The notes beneath the pieces were generated by a model. It was not told where the DNA came from and did not search any database. It worked only from the letters and a program-made list of their open reading frames with translations. 8,264 bases of DNA from an uncultured Holophagales bacterium. Its GTDB lineage: Bacteria; Acidobacteriota; Thermoanaerobaculia; UBA5066. Positions 1-6,731 of this stretch are shown one piece after another (the stretch's first letter is position 1; each line of letters starts with the position of its first letter). The position numbers and the translations under genes are program-made. Location of the stretch: assembly GCA_937927565.1 (NCBI GenBank), contig CALBDV010000548.1, positions 1 through 8,264 of the forward strand, in the 5' to 3' direction.

Positions 1-781
1 GCGTGGCCGAGCCGATCGGGAAGCCCTCCTGCCCGTCCAGCGTCAGGTAGACGTCCGGAGGATCCCCCTCGACCGCGAGGCCGAGACGGACGTTGTCGGG
101 CAGGACGACGGGCCTCAGGGAGAGCGTGTGCGGGCAGATGGGGGTCAGGATGATCGCCGGCATCGTCGGCGCCAGGATCGGACCGCCCGCAGAGAGGTTG
201 TAGGCCGTCGAGCCGGTCGGCGTCGCGACGATGACGCCGTCCCCCCGGTAGCGCGACACCGGCCGTCCGTCGACCTCGACCCGGATCGTCGCGATGCGGG
301 AGAGTGCCGACTTGCCGACGACGACGTCGTTGACGATCCGGATGCGACGCCGCGGGCGGCCGGGCTCGACGACGTCGACGTTCAGCATCCGCCGCGCCTC
401 CAGCGGCGCCGTTCCCGCCAGCGCCTCCGTCAGGAGGGGCTCCCAGGCGTCCGGGGGACACGACGTGAGGAAACCGAACGTCCCGATGTCGATCCCGAGG
501 ATGGCGACGCCGGGCGACGGATGCCGGGCCACGGAGAGAAGGGTCCCGTCGCCGCCGAGAGTCACGAGGAGGTCGACGTGCTTCGAGATCTCCGCCCGCG
601 GAACTCCCCCCATCGAGTGCCGCACACCCATCGACTCGGCGTCGTGGAGGACCTCGATGCCGCGCTTGCGCAGCCAGGCCTCGAGGCGCCGGGTGAGGTG
701 GAGGGCGTCGCCGCTCGTGGTTCGAGTGACGAGGCCGACCCGCCGAACGGCCTTCCTTTTCGCCCTCGGTGGCGTCGACAT
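1..781 (-). CDS. nadK: NAD kinase, 3' end cut off by the window edge
   Basis: This enzyme phosphorylates NAD+ to NADP+ in the cytoplasm using ATP or polyphosphate. The first 260 codons are present; the C-terminus lies beyond the left edge. Family landmarks are in order: the catalytic GGDGT at residues 76-80, an ND pair at 141-142, the block DGVIVATPTGSTAYNLSAGG at 171-190, and the SLRPVVLP segment at 211-218. The motif usually read as N-x-G-x-L-G-F-L-T appears here as DIGTFGFLT (98-106), with Asp and Phe at two normally conserved positions. The start is an ATG nine bases after the tlyA stop. I see no strong Shine-Dalgarno sequence, so translation may rely on read-on from tlyA. The first dozen residues are basic and not conserved. 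nadK next to tlyA is a familiar arrangement. Family assignment is very secure. Confidence 0.96.
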   Translation of the reverse strand, partial: MSTPPRAKRKAVRRVGLVTRTTSGDALHLTRRLEAWLRKRGIEVLHDAESMGVRHSMGGVPRAEISKHVDLLVTLGGDGTLLSVARHPSPGVAILGIDIGTFGFLTSCPPDAWEPLLTEALAGTAPLEARRMLNVDVVEPGRPRRRIRIVNDVVVGKSALSRIATIRVEVDGRPVSRYRGDGVIVATPTGSTAYNLSAGGPILAPTMPAIILTPICPHTLSLRPVVLPDNVRLGLAVEGDPPDVYLTLDGQEGFPIGSAT

Positions 782-790
782 TGGCCGATT

Positions 791-1552
791 CTAGCCGCTG
801 GCGCCCAGGGGAACGCTGCGGACGAACGCCGTGAGGTACTCGACGTTGCCGTCGGCTCCCGTAATCGGCGATTCGGTCGTTCCGCGGTGCACGAGGCCGA
901 GCGTCCCGGCCGCCCCGACGATCCGCTCGACGGCCCGCCGCCGGACCTCGGGGTCGCGGACGATCCCGCCCCTGCCCACCTCGCCGCGCTCCGATTCGAA
1001 CTGAGGCTTGATCAGGAGGACGGCGTCGGCGTCGGCGGTGAGGAGCGGGACGGCCGCGGGGAGGATCAGGCGCAGCGAGATGAAGGAGACGTCGGCAACG
1101 AGGAGGGAGCACGCCTCCGGCACGTCCGACCGCGACAGGAGCCTCGCGTTGACCCCTTCGCGAATGACGACGCGCGGGTCGGAACGGAGCCTCGCGTGAA
1201 GCTGGCCGTGTCCGACGTCGATCGCGAAGACGCGCGCCGCACCTCGCGAGAGGAGAACGTCCGTGAATCCTCCCGTGGAGGCGCCGACGTCCAGGCAGGT
1301 TCGACCCGCGGGGTCGACGGCGAACGCGTCGAGCCCGGCCGCGAGCTTGACGCCGCCGCGAGAGACCCACGGGTGCTCCGGCGCCTGGATCTCGATCAGG
1401 ACGTCGGGGCCGACGGACGTCCCCGGCTTCGGTCGTTCGACCCCCTTCACCTTCACTCGCCCCGCCAGGACGAGCGCCTCGGCACGCGTCCTCGACTCGG
1501 CAAGCCCGCGCGCGACCAGGAGCACGTCGAGGCGCGTCTTCGCCGTGGCCAT
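791..1552 (-). CDS. tlyA: TlyA-family rRNA 2'-O-methyltransferase (hemolysin A family)
   Basis: The product is 253 residues, close to the family's usual 240-270. It has an N-terminal S4 RNA-binding domain (about residues 6-65) followed by an FtsJ/RrmJ-type Rossmann methyltransferase domain. Visible motifs are SRGGVKL (64-70), the SAM-binding LDVGASTGGFTDVLL (87-101), IDVGHGQL (111-118), DVSFISL (154-160), IKPQFE (181-186) and NVEYL (236-240). Lys69, Asp154, Lys182 and Glu238 fall at the same numbers as the catalytic tetrad I recall for Mycobacterium tuberculosis TlyA. Known TlyA enzymes methylate C1920 of 23S rRNA and, in the longer type, C1409 of 16S rRNA, which affects capreomycin and viomycin sensitivity. 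The hemolysin name is historical. The C-terminus stops 15 residues after Glu238, shorter than the mycobacterial form. The ATG shares one base with the upstream dehydrogenase stop (TGATG), which suggests coupled translation. Confidence 0.95.
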   Translation of the reverse strand: MATAKTRLDVLLVARGLAESRTRAEALVLAGRVKVKGVERPKPGTSVGPDVLIEIQAPEHPWVSRGGVKLAAGLDAFAVDPAGRTCLDVGASTGGFTDVLLSRGAARVFAIDVGHGQLHARLRSDPRVVIREGVNARLLSRSDVPEACSLLVADVSFISLRLILPAAVPLLTADADAVLLIKPQFESERGEVGRGGIVRDPEVRRRAVERIVGAAGTLGLVHRGTTESPITGADGNVEYLTAFVRSVPLGASG

Positions 1553-2571
1553 CAGATCTCGACGACGACCTTCAGCGCCTCGCCGCCCGCTTCGGCCAGG
1601 GCGAACGCCTCGGCGGCGCGCTCGAGCGGCAGGCGGTGGGTGACGAGGCGCTCGACGCGAAGGGCACCCGAGGCGATCAGGTCGAGCGAGCGCCGGGTCT
1701 CCTGCGGTCCCGAGGAGTAGCTGAACCGGAGCGTCAGGTCCTTGAAGTAGGGCGTGTGCGGCGCGATCGGCCAGACGGTATCGGGCGCGACCGGGGAGAA
1801 GAAGACGACGCGCGCCGCGGGAGCGGCCGCGTCCACGGCGGACAGGACCGCGGGTGCCGCCGCAGGAATGACGAAAACGACGTCCGCTCCGCCGGGGGCC
1901 GCGGCTCGGGTCCATTCGGCGACGCCCGCGGAGGAGGGGTCGACGACGGCGTCGAAGCCGAGCTCGCGGGCGAACCGGCGCCGGGCGGGGTCGGGGTCGC
2001 TTCCGAGGAGCAGGCGCGCACCGGCGAGCCGGGCGAGCCAGCCGAGGAGGAGGCCGTTCGACCCGAGACCGACCACGAGCACCGCGTCGCCCGCACGGAC
2101 GAGGGCCCGGTCCACTGCTTTCAGGGCGCAGGCGACGGGCTCGACGAACGCGCCGCCCGTGAAGGAAACGTGCGGCGGGAGGAGCAGGGAGTCGCGCGAG
2201 ACCGACGGAGCCGCGACCCTCACGTACTCCGCGAGGCCTCCGGGGTGAAGGCGGGATGGCTTCCACTCCGGGCACATGACCGGCTCCCCCGCGGCGCAGA
2301 AGCGGCAGGCGCCGCAGGGGGCGTGGTGGTGGACGAAGACCCGGTCTCCCGGCTTCAGGTGCGTCACGCCGGCGCCCGTCTCGACGACGACTCCGGCGGT
2401 CTCGTGCCCGAGGACGGCCGGGGCCTTCGTCGCCACGTACCAGGGGTGGACGTCGCTTCCGCACAGTCCGACGGCCTTCATGGCGACGAGGAGCTCGCCG
2501 GCTCCGGGCCGGGGCGTCTCCATCTCCACGATCTCGATCTGTCCCGGGGTGCGGGCGAGCGCCGCTCTCAT
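1552..2571 (-). CDS. Zinc-dependent medium-chain alcohol/polyol dehydrogenase (second of pair)
   Basis: This is a 339-residue medium-chain dehydrogenase of the threonine/sorbitol dehydrogenase type, with an N-terminal GroES-like catalytic domain and a Rossmann domain. Catalytic zinc ligands are Cys37 (in GLCGSDVH), His56-Glu57 (GHE) and Glu144 (EP). The structural zinc site is Cys86, Cys89, Cys92 and Cys100. The dinucleotide loop GLGSNG is at 168-173, and Asp192 at the end of the second Rossmann strand favours NAD over NADP. The expected reaction is reversible oxidation of a secondary alcohol to a ketone; the substrate cannot be read from the sequence. I chose the ATG at 2571 because MRAAL matches the usual family N-terminus. 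A GTG at 2586, overlapping the upstream stop as GTGA, would add five residues and is a real alternative. No clear ribosome site separates the two. It differs clearly from the adjacent dehydrogenase, so this is not a recent duplication. Confidence 0.9.
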   Translation of the reverse strand: MRAALARTPGQIEIVEMETPRPGAGELLVAMKAVGLCGSDVHPWYVATKAPAVLGHETAGVVVETGAGVTHLKPGDRVFVHHHAPCGACRFCAAGEPVMCPEWKPSRLHPGGLAEYVRVAAPSVSRDSLLLPPHVSFTGGAFVEPVACALKAVDRALVRAGDAVLVVGLGSNGLLLGWLARLAGARLLLGSDPDPARRRFARELGFDAVVDPSSAGVAEWTRAAAPGGADVVFVIPAAAPAVLSAVDAAAPAARVVFFSPVAPDTVWPIAPHTPYFKDLTLRFSYSSGPQETRRSLDLIASGALRVERLVTHRLPLERAAEAFALAEAGGEALKVVVEI

Positions 2572-2582
2572 CGATGCAGGTC

Positions 2583-3599
2583 TCACGGCAGAAACGCGAC
2601 CTTCATGTCGTCTCCTCCCGCGATACGTGCGAAGACCGCGGCGTGATCCTCGAGCGTGCTCTCCCCGGTCACGAGGTGCTCCATCGGGATCTCGCCCCGG
2701 GCGAGAAGGCCGAGCGCTTCCCGCGCCTCGGCCGGCGTGTAGTGGAAGGAGCCGACGAGACTCACCTCGTCGTAGTGGATCCGGTGCGCCAGGACCGCGA
2801 GCCGGCTCTCGTGCGCCAGCCCCGCGAACAGGAGCACGAGGCCGCCCCTGGCCGCGAGGGCCGGGGCCTCCTCCGCGACGGAGGGGGCTCCCGTCGCTTC
2901 GATCACGAGATCCGAGCCGCGGCCGTCCGTGAGCCCGAGGACCCTCTCGACGAGCCCCTCGCCCGACACGATCGTCTCGGCCCCTTCCGCCGCATGCGCG
3001 GCGAGCCGGCCGGCGTTCCGACCGGCGACCAGGATTCGACCGGCTCCCCGGCGCTTCAGGAGGATCGTGAAGAGAAGGGCGATCGGCCCCGCGCCGAGAA
3101 CGAGTGCCGTCTTTCCCGCGACGTCACCGGCCCTCGAGAGGCCGCGAAGGACCGACGCGAGGGGGTCGAGGAGGGCGGCGAAGCGGGGCGCGAGATTCCC
3201 GGGAACGCGCAGGAGCCCGCGGTCCACGATGCGCGCAGGGACACGCACGAACTCGGCCCACGTCCCCCACACTCGGTGGTCGAAGGCGGTGCCGCAGAGG
3301 TTCGGGTGCCCGTCGCGGCAGTCGCGGCACTCGCCGCACGCGCCCGTCACGGCGGACGTGACGCGCTCGCCGACGGCGAAGGGCACGCCCTGGCCCACGC
3401 GCGAGATCCGCCCGCAGAACTCGTGCCCGAGAACCGTCGGGAACGGGACCTTCGGGTGGCCCCGCCGGACGAGCTTCAGGTCGGTTCCGCAGGTGAGCGT
3501 CGCCTCCACCCGGACGACGACCTCGCCCGGACCCGGCTCGGGCTCGGGGATTTCCCGGAGCCCTACGAGTCCCGGCCCGTCGCAGACGAGAGCACGCAT
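2583..3599 (-). CDS. Zinc-dependent medium-chain alcohol/polyol dehydrogenase (first of pair)
   Basis: The product is 338 residues, full length for a zinc medium-chain dehydrogenase. Catalytic zinc ligands are Cys37 (TCGTD), His59-Glu60 (GHE) and probably Asp145 (LLDPLASVL). The structural zinc cysteines are 88, 91, 94 and 102. The Rossmann loop reads GAGPIA (169-174), with alanine where the third glycine normally stands. Where NAD-dependent relatives carry an acidic residue after the second strand, this protein has Gly193-Arg194, which suggests NADP use; that is inference. The C-terminal half (GSFHYTPAEAREALGLLA, 293-310) resembles L-threonine, sorbitol and galactitol dehydrogenases, but the substrate is unknown. 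The ATG lies 16 bases after the dxs stop without a strong Shine-Dalgarno sequence. The gene is an extra member in a normally conserved dxs-tlyA neighbourhood and is read together with the second dehydrogenase. Confidence 0.91.
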   Translation of the reverse strand: MRALVCDGPGLVGLREIPEPEPGPGEVVVRVEATLTCGTDLKLVRRGHPKVPFPTVLGHEFCGRISRVGQGVPFAVGERVTSAVTGACGECRDCRDGHPNLCGTAFDHRVWGTWAEFVRVPARIVDRGLLRVPGNLAPRFAALLDPLASVLRGLSRAGDVAGKTALVLGAGPIALLFTILLKRRGAGRILVAGRNAGRLAAHAAEGAETIVSGEGLVERVLGLTDGRGSDLVIEATGAPSVAEEAPALAARGGLVLLFAGLAHESRLAVLAHRIHYDEVSLVGSFHYTPAEAREALGLLARGEIPMEHLVTGESTLEDHAAVFARIAGGDDMKVAFLP

Positions 3600-3615
3600 C
3601 GAGCGGCCCGTGACG

Positions 3616-5535
3616 TCAGCTCGCGACGCGCGCCCGGATCGGGACGACGCCGCCGCCGGCGGTCTTCGTCCGGAAGGTCCCGAGGAGCCCGTCCTCGTCG
3701 ATTCCCATCTCGGCGCGCTGCTCGGCCTGCGTGGCGTGCAGGACGAAACGGTCGGGGATCCCGATCCGGTGGACCGGCGCCACGATGCCGAGGCCGTCCA
3801 GGGCTTCCGAGACCGCCGAGCCGAATCCGCCGGCCACGGCGTTCTCCTCCACCGTGAACACGGTCGTCCCGTTCCTGACGAACTGGGCGAGGAGCTCGGT
3901 ATCGAGGGGTTTCACCCAACGGGCGTTGATCACCGTGAGCGACGCTCCCCCCTCCGCCGCGAGCCGCTCGGCGGCCTTCAGAGCCGGGAGGACCGGGTCT
4001 CCGATCGCCACGACGACGGCGTCCTTCCCGACGCGGAGGACCTCTCCCTTTCCGACGGGAAGGAGCTTCGGCTCGGAGTCGAGGGCGACGCCGTAACCTG
4101 CGCCTCGCGGATAGCGGACGGCGGTCGGGTGACCGGTCGTGAACGCCGTCGCCACAAGGTTTCGCAGCTCGTTCTCGTCCTTCGGGGCGGCGACCATCAT
4201 GTTCGGAAAGACGCGCAGGTAGGAGAGGTCGTAGGCACCGTGGTGCGTCGGCCCGTCGGACCCGACGACGCCGCCCCGGTCGAGGGCGAAGACCACCGGC
4301 AGGTCCATCAGGCAGACGTCGTGGAAGATCTGGTCGTAGGCCCGCTGCAGGAACGTCGAGTAGATCGCGCAGACGGGCTTCATCCCCTGCGTCGCCATCC
4401 CCGCGGCGAAAAGGACCGCGTGCTGCTCGCAGATGCCGACGTCGAACGTCCGATCGGGAAACTTCTTCGCGAAGCGGTCGAGCCCGGTCCCGTCGGGCAT
4501 TGCGGCGGTGATCGCGACGATCCGCTCGTCCCTGGACGCCAGCTCGGCGAGCGTGTCGGCGAAGACCGACGTGTAGCTCGGCGGGGCAGCCTTCTTGGCG
4601 ATCTCTCCCGTCTCCACCTTGAACGGCGAAGGGCCGTGCCAGAAGACGGGGTCCTGCTCGGCGAGGGCGTACCCTTTTCCCTTCGTCGTCCGGGCGTGGA
4701 TGAGGATCGGGCCGTCGTACTCCTTCGCTTCGCGCAGCGTCCGGACGAGGGCGGGGAGGTTGTGCCCGTCGATCGGCCCGACGTACTTGAAGCCGAGCTC
4801 CTCGAACAGCGTCCCCGGGACGAGGGCCTTCTTCAGGCCGTCTTCGAGCTGCTCGGCGATCTCGGCGAGACGCTCCCCCTTCGGGAGCTTCTTCAGGACG
4901 TGGGCCACCTCGCCGCGCACCTTCTTGTAGATCTGGCCTCGGGCGATCCGGAGGAGGTAGCCCGACATCGCCCCGACGTTCGGGGCGATCGACATCTCGT
5001 TGTCGTTGAGGATGACGATCAGCTTGCGCTTCAGGTAGCCGCCCTGGTTCAGCCCCTCCATCGCGACGCCGCCGGTCAGGCCGCCGTCCCCGATGATCGC
5101 GACGACGTTGTAGTCCTCCCCCTTGGCGTCGCGGGCCGCGGCCATCCCGAGGGCCGCCGAGATCGACGTCGAGGCGTGGGCGGCCCCGAAGACGTCGTAC
5201 TCCGATTCCGTCCGGCTCGTGAAGCCCGAAAGGCCTCCCTTCTGCCGGATGGTGTGGAGGCGGTCCCGGCGCCCCGTCAGGACCTTGTGCGGGTAGCACT
5301 GGTGGCTGACGTCCCAGACGAGGAGGTCGCGGGGGGTGTCGAAGACGTAGTGGAGGGCGACGGTCAGCTCGACCGTCCCGAGGCCCGAGGCGAAGTGGCC
5401 ACCGGTCTTCGATACGGAGTCGATCAGGAACGTGCGAAGCTCGTCGGAGAGGGTCGCGAGCTCGTCCAGGGTCAGGTTCTTCAGCTCCCGGGGCCAGAGG
5501 ACCCGGTCGAGCAGCGGGGTCGGACGACTGGTCAT
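3616..5535 (-). CDS. dxs: 1-deoxy-D-xylulose-5-phosphate synthase
   Basis: The 639-residue protein condenses pyruvate and glyceraldehyde 3-phosphate to DXP with thiamine diphosphate and Mg2+. This is the first step of the MEP isoprenoid pathway and also feeds thiamine and pyridoxal synthesis. It has the three transketolase-like domains in order. Visible features are His47 in TGGHFASGLG, the His78-Gln79 pair, His120, the thiamine-binding GDGGLTGG (149-156) ending with NDN (177-179), the catalytic glutamate Glu370 in VGICEQHAV, Arg420, and Asp427 and His431 in GSDGPTHHG. Glu370, Arg420, Asp427 and His431 have the same numbers as I recall for the E. coli enzyme. Length is typical and nothing is missing. 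The ATG follows the ispA stop by 21 bases, with AAGGG just upstream. ispA before it supplies the prenyl-chain step of the same pathway. Confidence 0.98.
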   Translation of the reverse strand: MTSRPTPLLDRVLWPRELKNLTLDELATLSDELRTFLIDSVSKTGGHFASGLGTVELTVALHYVFDTPRDLLVWDVSHQCYPHKVLTGRRDRLHTIRQKGGLSGFTSRTESEYDVFGAAHASTSISAALGMAAARDAKGEDYNVVAIIGDGGLTGGVAMEGLNQGGYLKRKLIVILNDNEMSIAPNVGAMSGYLLRIARGQIYKKVRGEVAHVLKKLPKGERLAEIAEQLEDGLKKALVPGTLFEELGFKYVGPIDGHNLPALVRTLREAKEYDGPILIHARTTKGKGYALAEQDPVFWHGPSPFKVETGEIAKKAAPPSYTSVFADTLAELASRDERIVAITAAMPDGTGLDRFAKKFPDRTFDVGICEQHAVLFAAGMATQGMKPVCAIYSTFLQRAYDQIFHDVCLMDLPVVFALDRGGVVGSDGPTHHGAYDLSYLRVFPNMMVAAPKDENELRNLVATAFTTGHPTAVRYPRGAGYGVALDSEPKLLPVGKGEVLRVGKDAVVVAIGDPVLPALKAAERLAAEGGASLTVINARWVKPLDTELLAQFVRNGTTVFTVEENAVAGGFGSAVSEALDGLGIVAPVHRIGIPDRFVLHATQAEQRAEMGIDEDGLLGTFRTKTAGGGVVPIRARVAS

Positions 5536-5539
5536 AGGA

Positions 5540-5544
5540 CCCTT
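5540..5544 (-). promoter_or_regulatory. Likely ribosome binding site of dxs
   Basis: AAGGG lies four bases before the dxs ATG, inside the 21-base gap after ispA. It is a moderate match to the anti-Shine-Dalgarno sequence and supports the start at 5535. It also suggests that dxs can initiate independently rather than only by coupling. Confidence 0.55.
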
Positions 5545-5556
5545 GATGATATCCGG

Positions 5557-6456
5557 TCAGCGGTCCCGGTGCCCGGCGTACTCGGCCAGTGCCGCCAGGA
5601 GGCCCGGGGCCCCCTCCAGCTCCCGGGCCCGGGCGAGAGTCCCCGCGAGGGCCTTCTCCCTCTCGGCCACCGCCCCGTCGAAGCCGAAGACGGAGACGTA
5701 GGTGAGCTTCTCCTGCGCCACGTCCTTCCCGACGCTCTTGCCGAGGACCGCGGCGGTCGCGGTGACGTCGAGGAGGTCGTCGGCAATCTGGAAGAGGACG
5801 CCCAGGGCGTCGCCGAAACGGGCGCTGGCCTCCCGGCGCTCGGCGGAGGCCCCCGCCAGGACGGCCCCGAGCTCGCACGAGGCCGACAGGAGACGACCCG
5901 TCTTCCTCTCGTGGATCTCCTTCAGCCGCTCGGCCGTCCGGAGTTCTTCCCTCCCGTGTCCCGACGCCGCCAGGTCGAGCGCCTGCCCCCCCGCCATCCC
6001 GCCGGGGCCGATCGCCCGCGCCAGAAGGAGGACCGCCTCCGCGCGGCGTGCCGCCAGCGCCTCCCCGTGCGGGCGCGAGGCGAGGACCTCGAAGCCGAGC
6101 GACTGGAGGGCGTCGCCCGCCAGGAGCGCCATCGCCTCACCGTGGACCACGTGGCAGGTCGGCTTGCCCCGACGAAGGGCGTCGTCGTCCATGCAGGGGA
6201 GATCGTCGTGGATCAGCGAGTAGGTGTGGACCAGCTCGAGCGCCGCCGCAGCCTCGGCGACCTCGCCGCGAGGCGCGGCGCTTCCGCCGAGGACGTCGTG
6301 AACGGCGAGCGCGAGGGCGGGACGCAGGCGCTTCCCTCCCGCGAGCGTGCTGTAGCGCATGGCGTCGGCAAGGGCCTCGCCGGCCGGGGGAAGGACCCGT
6401 TCGAGGGCGGCCTCGGCCTCTCCTTTTGCCGCAGCGAGGAACGCCCCGAGGTTCAC
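5557..6456 (-). CDS. ispA: Farnesyl diphosphate synthase (short-chain trans-prenyltransferase)
   Basis: The 299-residue protein, the same length as E. coli IspA, joins dimethylallyl and isopentenyl diphosphates, most likely to C15 farnesyl diphosphate for quinones and undecaprenyl carriers. Motifs are GGKRLRP (40-46), the first aspartate-rich motif DDLPCMD (84-90) followed by an RR pair (95-96), GDALQ (114-118), GGQALDL (166-172), KTG (195-197) and the second aspartate-rich motif DDLLD (226-230). The first motif has the two-residue insertion typical of bacterial enzymes. Tyr79 and Ser80 occupy the chain-length-setting positions as in E. coli IspA, favouring a C15 product; geranylgeranyl diphosphate cannot be excluded. 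The start is GTG, overlapping the xseB stop as GTGA, with GGAGG seven bases upstream. The frame stays open upstream through xseB, but that part is not conserved. Confidence 0.96.
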   Translation of the reverse strand: MNLGAFLAAAKGEAEAALERVLPPAGEALADAMRYSTLAGGKRLRPALALAVHDVLGGSAAPRGEVAEAAAALELVHTYSLIHDDLPCMDDDALRRGKPTCHVVHGEAMALLAGDALQSLGFEVLASRPHGEALAARRAEAVLLLARAIGPGGMAGGQALDLAASGHGREELRTAERLKEIHERKTGRLLSASCELGAVLAGASAERREASARFGDALGVLFQIADDLLDVTATAAVLGKSVGKDVAQEKLTYVSVFGFDGAVAEREKALAGTLARARELEGAPGLLAALAEYAGHRDR

Positions 6457-6731
6457 TCCTCGCCCTCCCCCGCTTCGTCGTCTTCCCCGGGCGCGTCGAG
6501 GGGCTCCGTCACGAGGCCCTCGGGCGTCTCCTTCAGGACGACGTCGACCCTTTTCTGGATCTCCTCGAGCTTGCCGCGGCAGAAGCGCGACAGCGCGACT
6601 CCCTCCTCGAAGATCTCCAGCGACGCCTCGAGGCCCCTTTCGGGATCCTCGAGGTCCGCCACGATCTTCTCCAGCCTCTCGAGCGCCTTCTCGAACGTCA
6701 GCCCCTTCGGGAGCTTCACTTTCGCCGTCAT
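6453..6731 (-). CDS. xseB: Exodeoxyribonuclease VII small subunit
   Basis: This 92-residue protein is the accessory subunit of exonuclease VII, which degrades single-stranded DNA from both ends in the cytoplasm. Several small subunits bind the long helical region of each XseA. The core (about 11-68) has the family pattern: FEKALERLEKIVADLE, a short turn with ERGLEASLEIFEEGVAL, and a third heptad-rich stretch ending near KRVDVVL. It is predicted to be a helical coiled coil. A 20-odd-residue tail rich in Glu, Asp and Gly (about 71-92) follows and is probably disordered; tails of this kind vary among relatives. The ATG overlaps the xseA stop as ATGA, and the stop overlaps the ispA start as GTGA, so it is coupled on both sides. 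AAGGA nine bases upstream supports the start. Confidence 0.95.
   Translation of the reverse strand: MTAKVKLPKGLTFEKALERLEKIVADLEDPERGLEASLEIFEEGVALSRFCRGKLEEIQKRVDVVLKETPEGLVTEPLDAPGEDDEAGEGEE
6464..6468 (-). promoter_or_regulatory. Strong ribosome binding site of ispA inside xseB
   Basis: GGAGG stands seven bases before the GTG at 6456, a textbook spacing. It decides the ispA start. It is encoded within the codons for the acidic C-terminal tail of XseB, so the same bases serve as protein code and as initiation signal. Confidence 0.8.

Noticed and set aside
791..1552. TlyA as a haemolysin toxin or virulence factor.
   Set aside because: The name is historical. The S4 plus methyltransferase domains and the intact catalytic tetrad point to rRNA modification.
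128..1720. A plus-strand open frame of about 530 codons opposite nadK and tlyA.
   Set aside because: Same low-complexity Arg/Asp-rich shadow composition; the opposite strand encodes nadK and tlyA with complete motifs.
1553..2464. A long upstream extension of the tlyA frame through the second dehydrogenase.
   Set aside because: The extension is Arg/Pro-rich without a domain. The S4 domain begins right after the ATG at 1552, and the dehydrogenase frame over this stretch has all its zinc ligands.
1552..3599. The dehydrogenase pair as a recent tandem duplication.
   Set aside because: By eye the two share only family-level landmarks and differ in cofactor loop, zinc-site surroundings and C-terminal half, so recent duplication is unlikely.
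3563..5878. A minus-strand frame of about 770 codons overlapping dxs in another phase.
   Set aside because: The true dxs frame (5535-3616) has every thiamine-binding and catalytic residue; this one is an Arg/Gly-rich shadow.
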